Source of the DNA: Buddleja alternifolia
Lineage: Eukaryota; Streptophyta; Magnoliopsida; Lamiales; Scrophulariaceae
Assembly (NCBI GenBank): GCA_019426215.1
Contig: CM033395.1
Coordinates: 15,304,569-15,368,568 of the forward strand
Length of the DNA stretch: 64,000 bases
Direction of reading: 5' to 3'
Shown here: positions 34,741 to 45,897 of the stretch, one piece after another
Layout: every line of letters starts with the position of its first letter
Position numbering within the stretch: position 1 is the stretch's first letter
Notes under the pieces: model-generated
The model's database searches: none
Seen by the model: the letters and a program-made list of their open reading frames with translations, nothing else
Told to the model about the DNA's origin: nothing
Made by a program: the position numbers and the translations under genes

Positions 34741-35689
34741 AGCATCTAACGACGTACCATCTGAGGTAACCACTGATCTGTATCATCCTCTCTCTTATGA
34801 TGAATTACTTGACAAAGTAAAAGAATATTATACAGATTGTCAAGATGCCACCCAATTATTCCAAAATCACCATCGTATTATTTCAGCACTCAGAAGTGAT
34901 AACTTAACGCTCAAAGCAGAGTTGCAAATTCAGCAACAGTGCATTGAGAAAAACCAATCACTCGAGAGTGAAATTACTCAGCTAAAAGGTGATCTTGATA
35001 TAATAGTCAAAAGAGAAGCTGAAATGGTCGCTAAACTTGCCAAATCAGAGCAGCTTATCTCTTCATTATCAAAAGCGTCTAGAACGCTAGATAATGTGAC
35101 TAAAGTAACCAGGGCATTTGGTGAAAAGACCGGTCTAGGTTTTGATAAAATCAGTTATAAAGCCAAAGCGTCCAATGTTACAACAATCAACAAAGGAAAA
35201 GGTGTAATCTTTGTTGAAGAAAGTTCAATCAGACAAACGCTGAATGAATCAACAAATACTGGTACAAAAGTTAATGATAAAGTCAACATTGACTCAGGCA
35301 AAGGAAAGACCAAAGTGAACGTCTCACAAAAGAAAATATATCCAAACGCTCAAAAAGCTAAGGAGATATTTTCTGCCAGTGAATCAAACGTTAAGCGTCC
35401 CGCACCAAAAGTGCATCCTAAGCCAGTACCAAACAGAATCAAACGTCCATATCCAAAACAATCCAGTTCATATTATCAACACTATGATAATTGTGAATAC
35501 GATTATGATTATCACTATAATCAAGGATATTTCTATACATCTAGAAAAGGTATGCAACTCAAAACGAAACCCAAGAAGGCCAATCTTTCTCCCGTAGTGA
35601 AGATAAGGCAAATATGGGTTCCGAAAAATCTAATTCACGTCACTAACAAAGAAGGACCCAAAACAAAATGGGTACCTAAAGGAAATTAG
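34739..35689 (+). CDS. Element B gag, C-terminal coiled-coil part
   Basis: Open from 34739 without its own clear start; the first ATG is at 34922. It holds a coiled-coil of about 100 residues (KREAEMVAKLAKSEQLISSL), then a basic linker and a tyrosine-rich SSYYQHYDNCEYDYDYHYN stretch, then WVPKG before the stop. It is the extension of gag seen in Sirevirus-type elements. It stops at TAG 35687-35689, 14 bases before the pol ATG. The same stop and spacing occur in B'. Confidence 0.82.
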   Translation, partial: EASNDVPSEVTTDLYHPLSYDELLDKVKEYYTDCQDATQLFQNHHRIISALRSDNLTLKAELQIQQQCIEKNQSLESEITQLKGDLDIIVKREAEMVAKLAKSEQLISSLSKASRTLDNVTKVTRAFGEKTGLGFDKISYKAKASNVTTINKGKGVIFVEESSIRQTLNESTNTGTKVNDKVNIDSGKGKTKVNVSQKKIYPNAQKAKEIFSASESNVKRPAPKVHPKPVPNRIKRPYPKQSSSYYQHYDNCEYDYDYHYNQGYFYTSRKGMQLKTKPKKANLSPVVKIRQIWVPKNLIHVTNKEGPKTKWVPKGN

Positions 35690-35703
35690 ATCTGCCCTTT
35701 TGA

Positions 35704-38700
35704 ATGCAGGTACCTAGAGCCAACACCGACGCTTCAGTATGGTACATAGATAGTGGATCATCGAGACACATGACTGGATCAAAGGACCTCTTGATCAACT
35801 ATCGTGCAACCAATGGTCCTCAAGTTATATTCGGTGATAATTCTAAAGGTAAAACTAAAGGTATAGGTATCATGCATAGGGGGAACATCATGATCAATGA
35901 TGTATACTATGTCGAGGGTCTTAAACATAATCTCCTAAGCATAAGTCAATTTTGTGATAAAGGCTTTGAAATTAAATTTTCTAGTGACTTGTGCGAGATA
36001 ATCGATGTTAAGACAGGATCTACCAAATTAAAAGGAAGAAGAACAAACAATGTATACTTAGTAGATTGGGATTCAACATTAGATAACAACCCTACATGCT
36101 TCGTAGCTAAGAATCAAAACGAATTAGGTTGGTTATGGCACAGAAAAATGAATCACCTCAATTTCAAAACAATCTCTCAATTAATATCTCTAAATCTCAT
36201 AGAGGGATTACCTAAAGGTTCCTTTAATAAAGATCGCTTATGTGATGCTTGTCAAATGGGTAAACAAGTTAAATCATCCTTTAAGAAGAAGCTTCATCTA
36301 TCGACCTCTCGAATACTTGAATTACTACATTTAGATTTGTTTGGTCCTATTCAAATCATGAGCGTTAGTGGTAAAAAGTATTCACTAGTAATAGTTGATG
36401 ATTTTTCACGCTATACATGGGTAGAATTTCTAGCATCTAAAGATGAAACTAGTGCCAAGCTCACCTCTCTAATTCGTCAACTACAAAACTCAAAAGATCT
36501 AAAAGTAACAAGAATTAGAAGTGATAGAGGAACTGAATTTACTAACCATATTGTTGAGAAATTTTGTAAAGACTTTGGAATACTTCATGAGTATTCAGCA
36601 CCTAGAACACCTCAACAAAATGGAGTTGCTGAACGGCGGAACAGAACGCTTAAAGAAGCCGCTAGGACTATGTTAGCCGAATCTAAGCTGCCTCAAAGGT
36701 TGTGGGCCGAAGCTATTAACACTGCTTGCTACACTCAGAACCGGTGTATGATCAACAAGCAACATGAAAAGACTCCATATGAGTTATGGAAGGGACGTAA
36801 GCCGAATGTTTCATACTTTCATGTATTTGGCTCAAAATGTTTCATTCATAACAATGGTTCTCAAAGCCTAAAGACATTTGATCCTAAAGCAGATGAAGGA
36901 ATCTTTCTAGGATACGCCAAAAATGGAAAGAGCTTTCGCATCTTAAATAAGATCAAATCGAAGGTTGAAGAATCCATTCATGTTGTGTTTGATGATGCTA
37001 ACCAAGAACCGAGTAAGGTTAATATTAATGATGCAGGAATTGAAGATTTATCTCAACAAGCGTCACAAATCAATCTGTGTGATGATAGTGATATTGATGA
37101 AGATAATGAAATCATTATACCTAATCCTAAGACTACTCGTAAAGACATCAACGATGACATTGCAAGAAACGCTGATGATCATGAAGGGTATGTTCATCAA
37201 GAGCAAATTCAATCTACAAACACTGAAGCGCCTACGCAAGGAATTGGTCAAGCGCCTACACAGTTTAATCAAACGTTAGATCAATCTCTTAACTCGTTCC
37301 AACCAGACAGAAAATGGCTCAGAGACCATCCACCAGAACTAATTATTGGAGATATTGGAGCACCCGTTAGAACGAGAGCCGCTACAATAAATGAGGCCAT
37401 GTTTGCAAGCTTCCTATCTCAAATGGAACCAAAGAAAGTGGATGAAGCGCTTAACGATCCAAGTTGGATAGAAGCCATGCAAGAAGAGCTAAACCAATTT
37501 GAAAGAAATAAGGTATGGACGCTAGTACCAAGACCAACCCACCAAGGGGTCATTGGAACTAGATGGGTCTATAGAAACAAAATGGATGAGAATGGAATTG
37601 TGATTAGAAACAAAGCCAGACTCGTAGCTCAGGGATACTGTCAAGAAGAGGGCATCGACTTTGATGAAACATACGCTCCAGTTGCCCGACTTGAAGCAAT
37701 CCGCATGTTTCTAGCGTTTGCAGCATTTAACAAATTTACAGTGTATCAAATGGACGTAAAGAGTGCATTTCTGAATGGTAAACTCCAAGAAGAAGTATAT
37801 GTGGAGCAACCACCAGGATTCATCAACAACCATGGGAAAAGCATGGTTTACAAATTGGACAAGGCACTCTATGGTCTTAAACAAGCACCACGAGCATGGT
37901 ATGACACTCTCTCTATCTTCCTTATAGGTAAAGGCTTTTCAAAAGGCAGCGTTGACACAACGTTATTCAAAATTACCCATAATGAAGATATTCTCCTAGT
38001 TCAAATTTATGTTGATGATATTATATTTGGATCTACCAATAAGCGTCTATGTGAGAAATTTTCGAAAATGATGCAAGATCAATTTGAAATGAGCATGATG
38101 GGTGAATTAACTTTCTTCCTAGGATTACAAGTTAAACAACTCCCTAATGGCATATTCATAAATCAAACTAAATATACTAGAGATATGATCAAGAAATTTG
38201 GTATGGAAAATGCATCACCTTCAAAAATTCCAATGAGCCAGACGCTTAAGCTAGATAGAGACGATAATGGAAAGAAAATTGATATCACTAACTATAGAGG
38301 TATTATTGGATCACTTCTTTATCTTACAGCTAGTAGACCCGATATTATGTTCTCAGTATGCATGTGTGCACGATTTCAAGCTGATCCTAGAGAATCACAC
38401 TTAATTGCTGCTAAAAGAATCCTTAAGTACCTAAAAGGCACACAAAATGTGGGCTTATGGTATCCTAGGGATTCTCCTTTTGAACTAATCGGTTATTCAG
38501 ATGCAGATTTTGCAGGATGCAAAATAGATAGAAAAAGTACTAGTGGAACATGTCAATTTCTAGGTGATAGACTAATTTCATGGCATAGTAAGAAGCAACA
38601 GTCCATCGCTACTTCCACCGCTGAGGCTGAGTATGTAGCCGCTGGAAGCTGTTGTGCACAGATCCTTTGGATGAGGCAACAACTTAGAGATTATGGAATA

Positions 38701-38955
38701 ATCCTAGATCCAACTCCTATCCATTGTGACAATCAAAGCGCCTTAGCAATGACTCAAAATCCAGTTCTTCACTCTAGAACCAAACACATTGACATTCGCT
38801 ATCACTTTCTACGTGACCATGTTCAAAAGAAAGATATCTCCATGCACTTCATTAATACAGAAAAGCAACTGGCAGATATGTTCACCAAAGCGCTTAACGA
38901 ACAACGTTTTCTCACTTTAAGAAGTGAGCTAGGTATGATTGATCTAAATGCTTAA
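35704..38955 (+). CDS. Element B pol: protease, integrase, reverse transcriptase, RNase H
   Basis: 1083 codons, uninterrupted. The start ATG at 35704 follows a TGA in this frame and is conserved in B'. The protease has WYIDSGSS (catalytic D16). The integrase zinc finger is H147, H151, C180, C183, and the catalytic triad is D211, D274 and E310 with the expected 35-residue D-E spacing. RT begins with the [15 protein letters not shown] box and carries YVDD at 769-772. RNase H has YSDADFAG (D933), [12 protein letters not shown] and HCDNQSA. Copia order (integrase before RT) is clear. Every catalytic residue looked for is present, so it could be active if expressed with gag. Confidence 0.95.
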   Translation: MQVPRANTDASVWYIDSGSSRHMTGSKDLLINYRATNGPQVIFGDNSKGKTKGIGIMHRGNIMINDVYYVEGLKHNLLSISQFCDKGFEIKFSSDLCEIIDVKTGSTKLKGRRTNNVYLVDWDSTLDNNPTCFVAKNQNELGWLWHRKMNHLNFKTISQLISLNLIEGLPKGSFNKDRLCDACQMGKQVKSSFKKKLHLSTSRILELLHLDLFGPIQIMSVSGKKYSLVIVDDFSRYTWVEFLASKDETSAKLTSLIRQLQNSKDLKVTRIRSDRGTEFTNHIVEKFCKDFGILHEYSAPRTPQQNGVAERRNRTLKEAARTMLAESKLPQRLWAEAINTACYTQNRCMINKQHEKTPYELWKGRKPNVSYFHVFGSKCFIHNNGSQSLKTFDPKADEGIFLGYAKNGKSFRILNKIKSKVEESIHVVFDDANQEPSKVNINDAGIEDLSQQASQINLCDDSDIDEDNEIIIPNPKTTRKDINDDIARNADDHEGYVHQEQIQSTNTEAPTQGIGQAPTQFNQTLDQSLNSFQPDRKWLRDHPPELIIGDIGAPVRTRAATINEAMFASFLSQMEPKKVDEALNDPSWIEAMQEELNQFERNKVWTLVPRPTHQGVIGTRWVYRNKMDENGIVIRNKARLVAQGYCQEEGIDFDETYAPVARLEAIRMFLAFAAFNKFTVYQMDVKSAFLNGKLQEEVYVEQPPGFINNHGKSMVYKLDKALYGLKQAPRAWYDTLSIFLIGKGFSKGSVDTTLFKITHNEDILLVQIYVDDIIFGSTNKRLCEKFSKMMQDQFEMSMMGELTFFLGLQVKQLPNGIFINQTKYTRDMIKKFGMENASPSKIPMSQTLKLDRDDNGKKIDITNYRGIIGSLLYLTASRPDIMFSVCMCARFQADPRESHLIAAKRILKYLKGTQNVGLWYPRDSPFELIGYSDADFAGCKIDRKSTSGTCQFLGDRLISWHSKKQQSIATSTAEAEYVAAGSCCAQILWMRQQLRDYGIILDPTPIHCDNQSALAMTQNPVLHSRTKHIDIRYHFLRDHVQKKDISMHFINTEKQLADMFTKALNEQRFLTLRSELGMIDLNA

Positions 38956-40048
38956 TCATTCGAAACATCATACTTTTGTTAGGCATGAAATTTAGGGGGA
39001 ATTCAATGTATGTTATGAAATTTATGGGGAACCTACATAGGGGGAACCTTCAATGAGCAAACTATACCTAAGTGAATATGACCAAAAATGTTTTCCCTTG
39101 CATCGGTCATACGCACTTAGCATCATACACTTAAAACCGTTTTGACGCTTATTACACAAATCTGCCTTAGCGTCTGCACTTCCTTTAAAATAAACTAAAC
39201 GCTTAGCTTTATTCCCGGCTAAAGCAGTTAGTAAAAAGACCCTTTTAAAAGCAAGCGTACATTACCCTATGCCAAAACGAGAAAGTGGATTAGTCAATCA
39301 ATGCAATTAATGCTGACTTGACATTCCTCACCCTTCGTTCAAGAAAACCCATGGGTACTCATCACGTTTTTCAAAGATGGTTCAGCACATGTACACGCGT
39401 CAGTACAATTACCATGTATCTTAGACGAGTACAACCGGCGCTGAATATTTTAAACCAAAAGTAAAACACTACTACCGAGACCTAATGATAAGTACTGGGA
39501 AACTGTGTCCTCATATACACCCTGAAAGGAATAATTCTATATGTTACAATGACCGCTAAAGCACAACCTGTTACTTGAAAGAGACTCCCAAGATTTTCAA
39601 GCGTCCACATAACACTCAATTGTTTCAAGCGTCATTCTGACTAAGTCCGGACGCTTTAACAAATTTTTGGCGGGCATTTAAATAGTGTTCAAAATTATGA
39701 TTCCCGAACAGTTTTCATAAAGAACGTATCCGCTTTTCATGGGCACACGCATCACTCTCAGTCTCTGTTTTAAACTTTTAAACGGACTTCAAAATAGTAT
39801 ATGTGGCAGTTACTAAAAGAAACCGTGCCTATTTAATCTAAATTCACGTCCACAGTTATATTTTAATGGCTGAGATTTATACTCCTCCACGTGTCAACAT
39901 CTCAAACTTCAAACACACCGAACATTCAAATTGAAGTTTCTGCAGAACACAAACACTCTTATACTCTATTCCATTCGTGCAAAAACAAGTCTCTCTCTTT
40001 TTCAAAAACGAAAAATTTTCCTTCGTAATCTCTGTCTACTGCTCACTC
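38956..40048 (+). other. Multiple polypurine tracts and spacer after pol
   Basis: Directly after pol stand three purine tracts, TTTAGGGGGA (38991), TTTATGGGGA (39021) and ATAGGGGGAACC (39037), a feature described for Sireviruses. The remainder to 40048 is non-coding leader of the downstream ORF with scattered AAGCG words; I see no other gene. Confidence 0.7.
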
Positions 40049-43000
40049 ATGGCACCCAAGAAAGCTACTGCTGGAACCTCTGAAGTTATTGTCAAGATCA
40101 CTGAAGGCCTTATAGTTGATTGGAAGTTTCTCTATGAAAACCCCCAAATTGATTTAACGGAAATAATGGATTCTGTAGCAGAGGCTGGGCTTCAGAAATT
40201 TCTCACGAAATACTCATATATGTTTCCTGAAGAACTAGAATTTTTCTGGAGAAATGCTCGACTGTCTGACGATGAGACTTCCATCACGTGTTTGTTTCCT
40301 GTCTCCAAGAAGGAATCAAAGACGTTCACTCTCTCTGCGGCCTCCATTGCCCAGAATTTCTCTCTACCTAATGCTGGAGCCACTTTAGACACTATCACTG
40401 AAGAACAAATTCAAGAAGTCTGGACTCAGATTAGCGCTTACGATGATGTTCCATACAAACCGTACTTTGAAAAGAAGGATATAGTGAACAGGTATCGAGT
40501 CTTGGCTGATTTCTGCAGTAAAAACATCGAATGCAGAGTGGGAACCTTCGACAAAATCAACCCAACCCAGTTCCAGATGATGACTGCCATCCTACTCAAG
40601 ATAAAGATCAACTGGAGCGCCTATATATTCAGCAGGTTCAGAGACAGTTTACGCACTTCAAACAGACCTTATGGTCTAGTTTTAAGTGATCTACTCTTTC
40701 GAGCAGAGTGCACCTCTTCAGCAGGAGTCACCGTGGCCAAGCATAAGTTCTATGGGCCAAGAATCATCAATAATCTCTTCAATCCACCCAAAGTTGGAGG
40801 TGCTGCTAAGCCTCTCTCTGAGCGCCAAGTTGTCCGCGCAGCGTCAGATGAGGAGGCTGAGCGTCCAGATCAGGAGAAAGCCAAACGTACTGTGAAGCGT
40901 CCCACTGTCACAAAGAAACGGGCTCCTCGAAAGCCCAAGGCTCAACCTATTAAAAACGATGAAGATGACGAGGATTCTGTACCCCTCATTAGTCGGAAAG
41001 ATCTGGAAAAGGTTCTCAAGAATATTGACTTTGAAGAACCTGCAGTTCCACAGACTCAAGCGTTCCCCGCCGAAGGTATAAATGTGAAGCGTATCTTCAA
41101 AAGGCGTAAGCGTCCAACTGCTGCCATCTCTTCTGAGACTACACAAAGAGATCAAGCCATAGCTGCTGTCCCGATATCATCCTCCGAACCACCAGTTGAT
41201 GTCCATCTGGATGTTGATATGACCCAAATTGTGGCCATCGCACATGAAGCTGCCATCGAATCTACAAATCTCGAGCCGGATGAACCTGAAATCCCAAGGG
41301 CTCAACCATTGCTTGCATTACCTAGTACAACAGAGGCACGCTCAGAAGGTCAGAGCGATGCTAACGACGTTGTGATCCATCGACACTTCTTCAAGCTGGA
41401 TCCCTCAAAGACTATCGATCACTCAGTCGATTATTTGCCTCCAGCGCCCGCAGAAAACTTCATACCTGCAGGTTACAATGAAGAAAGTCTTATCAATGCC
41501 GAAAATGATATCGCCAAGCTCATAAAGTTTGATCTGGCTGTACGCAACACTCTCTTTAATACAGCCTCCACCCCAGCTGATGAAGCTTACTACAAAGCGC
41601 TTGAACTCGGAAAGACTCCCACACACATCCCGGCTTCTGTCACTCTCCAAGCTCAGCGGCAAGGAGGCACGACTCCTAGAGCTGATGTTGACTTAGCTTA
41701 TTATCTGGACTGTGGGACAAGCAAACCCACTGGCTTCGCTCTCCGCGACTACAACATCAGAGTCTATGAGCGTCAGGATCAGCTTCTGAACCCAACGGAA
41801 GAGCTACTAAACAGAGAAGGATATTCTCACTCTCTAACACTGGTCAAAAGCGAGGAAAACAAGAACTCAGCTAATCCTCTCCTCCTGTGGAAGAATAAAG
41901 GAGTACATGCCGGTGAGCGTCCAGCATCCCTGACCGAGATGATTCAACTTGAAACCGATGCATATTTTGACTGCGTCTGGAACGCTAACTACCAACCCGA
42001 CAGGTATCGTTTTGAATCCATCTGTGATATTCATCACCAAGGGTTTCGTGCTATACTTAATGCAGGAACTGAGTATTGTATGACTGAGATACGATGGGCT
42101 GAAGCTTACATGGGTGACAAGTATAAATTTGAAGACTTGGTTAGTGCTCCCCATCTGTTCAGACTAGGGATTCATGATAAAAGGACCAAATTTGCACGCT
42201 ACATGCTGACGCAGCGCCAGCATAGACTTGGACCCGTTCTGAAGCTGCCTCTGATCCGCCATCAACCTGAACACCGCTTAAGACAAGCGTTGCACAAACT
42301 GGCCAACTCTTCTCTACGCTTTGATGATCAAGCGTCCACCAGCGGTTCTTCTCCCATGTCCTGTCTGAACTGCACCCCTAGCCAATGTGAAGACAATTTT
42401 TCTCTCATGATGGCAATTATGCCTCCAGTCTCTCTATTCGACAAAATCTTCACAGACAATCTGCGACAATGGGATGGCTCTCGGATCAATTCTTTCAGAG
42501 GATATCCACTACTTCCGTCTATTCGACAAGAAGTCTCCAGTCACTATGATTTTGGTTTATCGCTGCTAGAAAGATCTCAAGCGCTTGCTTCAGCCATCTA
42601 CCCATACTTGGAAGAGTATTACCAGCTCCGCGTTCCCGCCTCTCGGAAACCGAAGACTCTCCCAACAGATCGGCTAATTGGCTTCTCACAACACTATTGC
42701 CCAGATGCCTTATTCTCTATCTGCAAAGCGCCCTCCAAACTCTTTCCCACTCATGTGCTGGATATCCTCGGGCCACTGTATATCAGGGCACTGGATAGTC
42801 CTATCAGAACGTTCATTCAAGGTACTCATCTCCCCACTCTACATTTGAATGAACTCCTGCAGACTGCTACGTATCCATATGCAGATGAACCGTTTGCCAG
42901 CTTGGACTTTCGGTTTACGGACTTTAGCCGAATAGAATCAGAATTTCCTGCAGCACCCGCTGAACTGTTAACTGCTCCTGAGCGCCTATTAGAGTTACCT

Positions 43001-43855
43001 CAAGCGCCTCATTCTCCCAGTCCAACTGAATCCGACTCTACTGCATCCACCGAGTCCAACACTGCTCCAGAGCTTCGAGGAACAGTATTTGATCCTACTA
43101 ATCAAGTATCTATTGAATCTCTCAAACACACATCTCGTTTTAAGCCTCAAGTCCGCCCTGCACTTCCACACGCTCAACCGTCCATGGCTGAATGCCTCAC
43201 TCAAATACAGCAACTATCTACAGCTACTCAGGCAAGTCATGTGGCCTTAACCAATGATCTACAAGACAGGTTCACGGCTCTCGAGACCTCTCTCACAGAC
43301 GCTAATCAAGCTCAACTCCTGGTCATGAAAGAACATTTCGACCAGCGTCTAACCACTCTTGAGGCCTCTGTCGCTCAGATTGCTGCTCAAGTCAGTCTTC
43401 TTACTCAGCATTTCATACAGACTGATGATGGCAATAAGGGGGAAAAGAAGGGAGAAAAGAGGAAATCGTCAACATCTAAAGATCAAGTTCCTCCTCCACC
43501 ATCCAAGCGTCAACACGTTGATACTTCTCTCACACTGAGTGCAGAACCAAGGTATCCCTATCCCTCTTGGGTAACCACATCGGTTGAAGCGTCCAACAAG
43601 AAAGAAACCCCCAGAGTGCTCTATCCAACTCTTCCGTTGCCTTCAAGAGCACTGCTTGAACAGTTTGACATTCCTCTTCTCAGAGCATCAATTCCAGAAC
43701 CAACTGATCCAGCAGTATTAGCCTTAGAAAGAAAAATGTCTGACTTCGACCAAACCTTCAGAATTTGCCTACGATACATAGGCATCAGTCCAGAGGAAGG
43801 GATAAACACTTCATTGCCTTTAAGGCACGACAAGTTCAAGAAAACAAGCACATAA
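40049..43855 (+). CDS. Large ORF after pol of element B, unknown function
   Basis: 1268 codons from ATG 40049 (MAPKKATAGTS); an in-frame ATG at 39977 gives 24 more. Residues about 20-250 resemble the plant-transposon domain, with PEELEFFWRNARLSDDE, QMMTAILLKIKINWSAYIF and GLVLSDLLF. They are followed by basic KRP-rich stretches (KRTVKRPTVTKKRAPRKP), a long central region without recognised domain, a coiled-coil near residues 1050-1130 (DRFTALETSLTDANQAQLL) and a basic KRKSS/PSKRQ patch that could be a nuclear signal. No signal peptide or membrane helix is evident, so env function is not supported. It is uninterrupted, which suggests recent constraint. Partner to the smaller ORF of element A. 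Confidence 0.8.
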   Translation: MAPKKATAGTSEVIVKITEGLIVDWKFLYENPQIDLTEIMDSVAEAGLQKFLTKYSYMFPEELEFFWRNARLSDDETSITCLFPVSKKESKTFTLSAASIAQNFSLPNAGATLDTITEEQIQEVWTQISAYDDVPYKPYFEKKDIVNRYRVLADFCSKNIECRVGTFDKINPTQFQMMTAILLKIKINWSAYIFSRFRDSLRTSNRPYGLVLSDLLFRAECTSSAGVTVAKHKFYGPRIINNLFNPPKVGGAAKPLSERQVVRAASDEEAERPDQEKAKRTVKRPTVTKKRAPRKPKAQPIKNDEDDEDSVPLISRKDLEKVLKNIDFEEPAVPQTQAFPAEGINVKRIFKRRKRPTAAISSETTQRDQAIAAVPISSSEPPVDVHLDVDMTQIVAIAHEAAIESTNLEPDEPEIPRAQPLLALPSTTEARSEGQSDANDVVIHRHFFKLDPSKTIDHSVDYLPPAPAENFIPAGYNEESLINAENDIAKLIKFDLAVRNTLFNTASTPADEAYYKALELGKTPTHIPASVTLQAQRQGGTTPRADVDLAYYLDCGTSKPTGFALRDYNIRVYERQDQLLNPTEELLNREGYSHSLTLVKSEENKNSANPLLLWKNKGVHAGERPASLTEMIQLETDAYFDCVWNANYQPDRYRFESICDIHHQGFRAILNAGTEYCMTEIRWAEAYMGDKYKFEDLVSAPHLFRLGIHDKRTKFARYMLTQRQHRLGPVLKLPLIRHQPEHRLRQALHKLANSSLRFDDQASTSGSSPMSCLNCTPSQCEDNFSLMMAIMPPVSLFDKIFTDNLRQWDGSRINSFRGYPLLPSIRQEVSSHYDFGLSLLERSQALASAIYPYLEEYYQLRVPASRKPKTLPTDRLIGFSQHYCPDALFSICKAPSKLFPTHVLDILGPLYIRALDSPIRTFIQGTHLPTLHLNELLQTATYPYADEPFASLDFRFTDFSRIESEFPAAPAELLTAPERLLELPQAPHSPSPTESDSTASTESNTAPELRGTVFDPTNQVSIESLKHTSRFKPQVRPALPHAQPSMAECLTQIQQLSTATQASHVALTNDLQDRFTALETSLTDANQAQLLVMKEHFDQRLTTLEASVAQIAAQVSLLTQHFIQTDDGNKGEKKGEKRKSSTSKDQVPPPPSKRQHVDTSLTLSAEPRYPYPSWVTTSVEASNKKETPRVLYPTLPLPSRALLEQFDIPLLRASIPEPTDPAVLALERKMSDFDQTFRICLRYIGISPEEGINTSLPLRHDKFKKTST

Positions 43856-44138
43856 TCAGTAAAGATCATGCGGCAATGATGACGTTAGAAGATCAGATAA
43901 CTGAAGCAATCCGTGCTGAAATGACTAAGAGATACAAGATCAAGCCACGATCTTAATTTTTACTTGTGCCTCTCTCTTTGTAGTTGTAAAATGCCTGCAC
44001 TATGAAATATATATATAAAATGCATTTTACAGCTGAAACATCTCGTTAAAGCTCAAACTAACTTACTAACTTACGCTAACCTTCAGGTATCTAACGCTTG
44101 AACCAAATAAGTATTGCCATCATCAAAAAGGGGGAAAT
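43856..44138 (+). other. Element B 3' UTR and polypurine tract
   Basis: Non-coding. The tract AAAAAGGGGGAAAT (44125-44138) lies directly before the 3' LTR. Confidence 0.8.
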
Positions 44139-45892
44139 TGTTAGGAATTTCATATTAGATGTTTTGATGATGACAAATAGGACTTTCTGTTAGACTCCGA
44201 AAAGTGTGAAAGCTTTCATAGAATGATTATGTATAAGTACCTGAAAGCTTGTTTATCTTAGGCTTATAGTATTCATCTTTGTAGAATTCCTTAGACTAAG
44301 TATGTGACACTAAAACACTTAGGAAAATTCTGGGTGAGTCTACCAAGTGATGAAGGTGAAGATCAAGCGTCTAAAGCTACAATGGATAAGGATATCTTGA
44401 AGCGTCCGTCAAACGCTTTAGGGATTATCCCAGTGCTCAAACTACGAATGGATAACTCAGGCCGAATACTCAACATCAAGTGAAATGACGGAATTTTCAG
44501 TGAGACCATCAAGACAAGATTGAAGAGTAAGCGTCTGAAATAAAGAAAAGAAAGTCAGGATCAGTCCAAGCGTCTGATACACGAGAATAACTATTCTCTT
44601 CAGCAAGCGTCCAAAAAGGTTAAACCAACACAACCTACAAAGAACGTAACCTGAAAAAGAATTTAGACCCAAAACCATCCAGAGACTTAAAAAATGCATG
44701 AATCAAACGGACGAATTATTTCCAACGGAAATAAAACAAGATGCATTAAAAGTCGGATAAGTGCTATTAAAATATAAGCACTATAACTTATGGGCAAGCC
44801 ATATCCTTGACCTAGACTGTCAGGTTTATGAAACCAAGACCATGCCCAACCAATTAAATATACCCAAAGTTAGAAATGTCTGAACTCAAGGAATGTTTGG
44901 GGAAACGAGACTCCAACCGAGTCAAACGGACAAAAACCACCAATACCTTATAAATAGCTCTTTCAACAAACAAGTAAACACATGAAAAAGTGACACACAC
45001 AAAAATACCTACCTTGTTGAAAGAAAAGCTTACTAAAAATCATAGCCAAATATTCATATAAGCTTTTCACAAATACTCTAGAGACAATCACCCATATCTC
45101 AAATCTCTTTTTAAGAAGAACATATACTACCATTGAGATATCCTCAAGTTGTTTGAACTTTCCAAAAACAAACAAACCCGTGACCAAAACCATCAACACC
45201 TTTCATCTGAGTGAGAAAGCTGGTTGACTTGCAAGCAGTATTTTTGTGTAAAAGAAGCTTGTTGAAGTTGATCTCTATTGGAGCTGAAATCTGTGTGACC
45301 AAGGAGTTCCGAGATCAAAAGTAACTTGCACCATTTCTGAGTGAAAGAAGCAAGGGAATAGAAGATCTTTAGTGGAGCTGAAATCTGTGTGACCAAGGAG
45401 TTCCAAGATCATATCCAATCTCCCTCTATCTTGTAGAAGTCTCTGTGTGACTCTTCGATAATCATCATAGTGGAAAAACCTCCCTGATAAAAGGAGAAGA
45501 AGGACGTAGCTGGGATTACATCACCCAGTGAACCTTACAAATATTTTGTGTCATTTACTGTTTTATTGTCTTACATTATACTGTCATATTATATCTTGAA
45601 AAGGCATTTAAAACTAATAAGCGACTAATTGGTTAAAACGAACGCTAAGCTATAAAAACATTTCCGCTGTGCTAACCCTGATTTAGTGACTAAACTCTGC
45701 CCTACTTTGGTAAGCGTTGAAATCACCGAGTCTAAGTTAACGTTTCTCAAGCGCCACATCCAGCGCTTAAACTTGTCAAGCGTTCAAATACTTCAATGTG
45801 ATACGAATTTTTAAGAAGTCGAAAAAGACTTCAGGGTCTATTCAACCCCCCCCCCCCTTCTAGACCCTTTCGTATACCACTTGGGACCAACA
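44139..45892 (+). repeat. 3' LTR of element B
   Basis: 1754 bp, about three substitutions from the 5' LTR. The length difference comes from a longer C run near the end (CCCCCCCCCCCC against CCCCCCC) and one extra T. Confidence 0.94.
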
Positions 45893-45897
45893 TTATT

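Larger units (their letters stand above)
31619..45892 (+). mobile_element. Element B: young Sirevirus-like Ty1/copia retrotransposon
   Basis: 14.3 kb with a TTATT target duplication (31614-31618, 45893-45897). Order: LTR, tRNA-iMet primer site, gag with zinc knuckle, coiled-coil region, pol (protease, integrase, RT, RNase H), several polypurine tracts right after pol, a large extra ORF, polypurine tract, LTR. Large gag, multiple polypurine tracts after pol and an extra ORF are Sirevirus traits. The LTRs differ by about three substitutions and two homopolymer indels by eye, so insertion is recent. Pol and the extra ORF are intact; gag has one frameshift. Confidence 0.93.
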
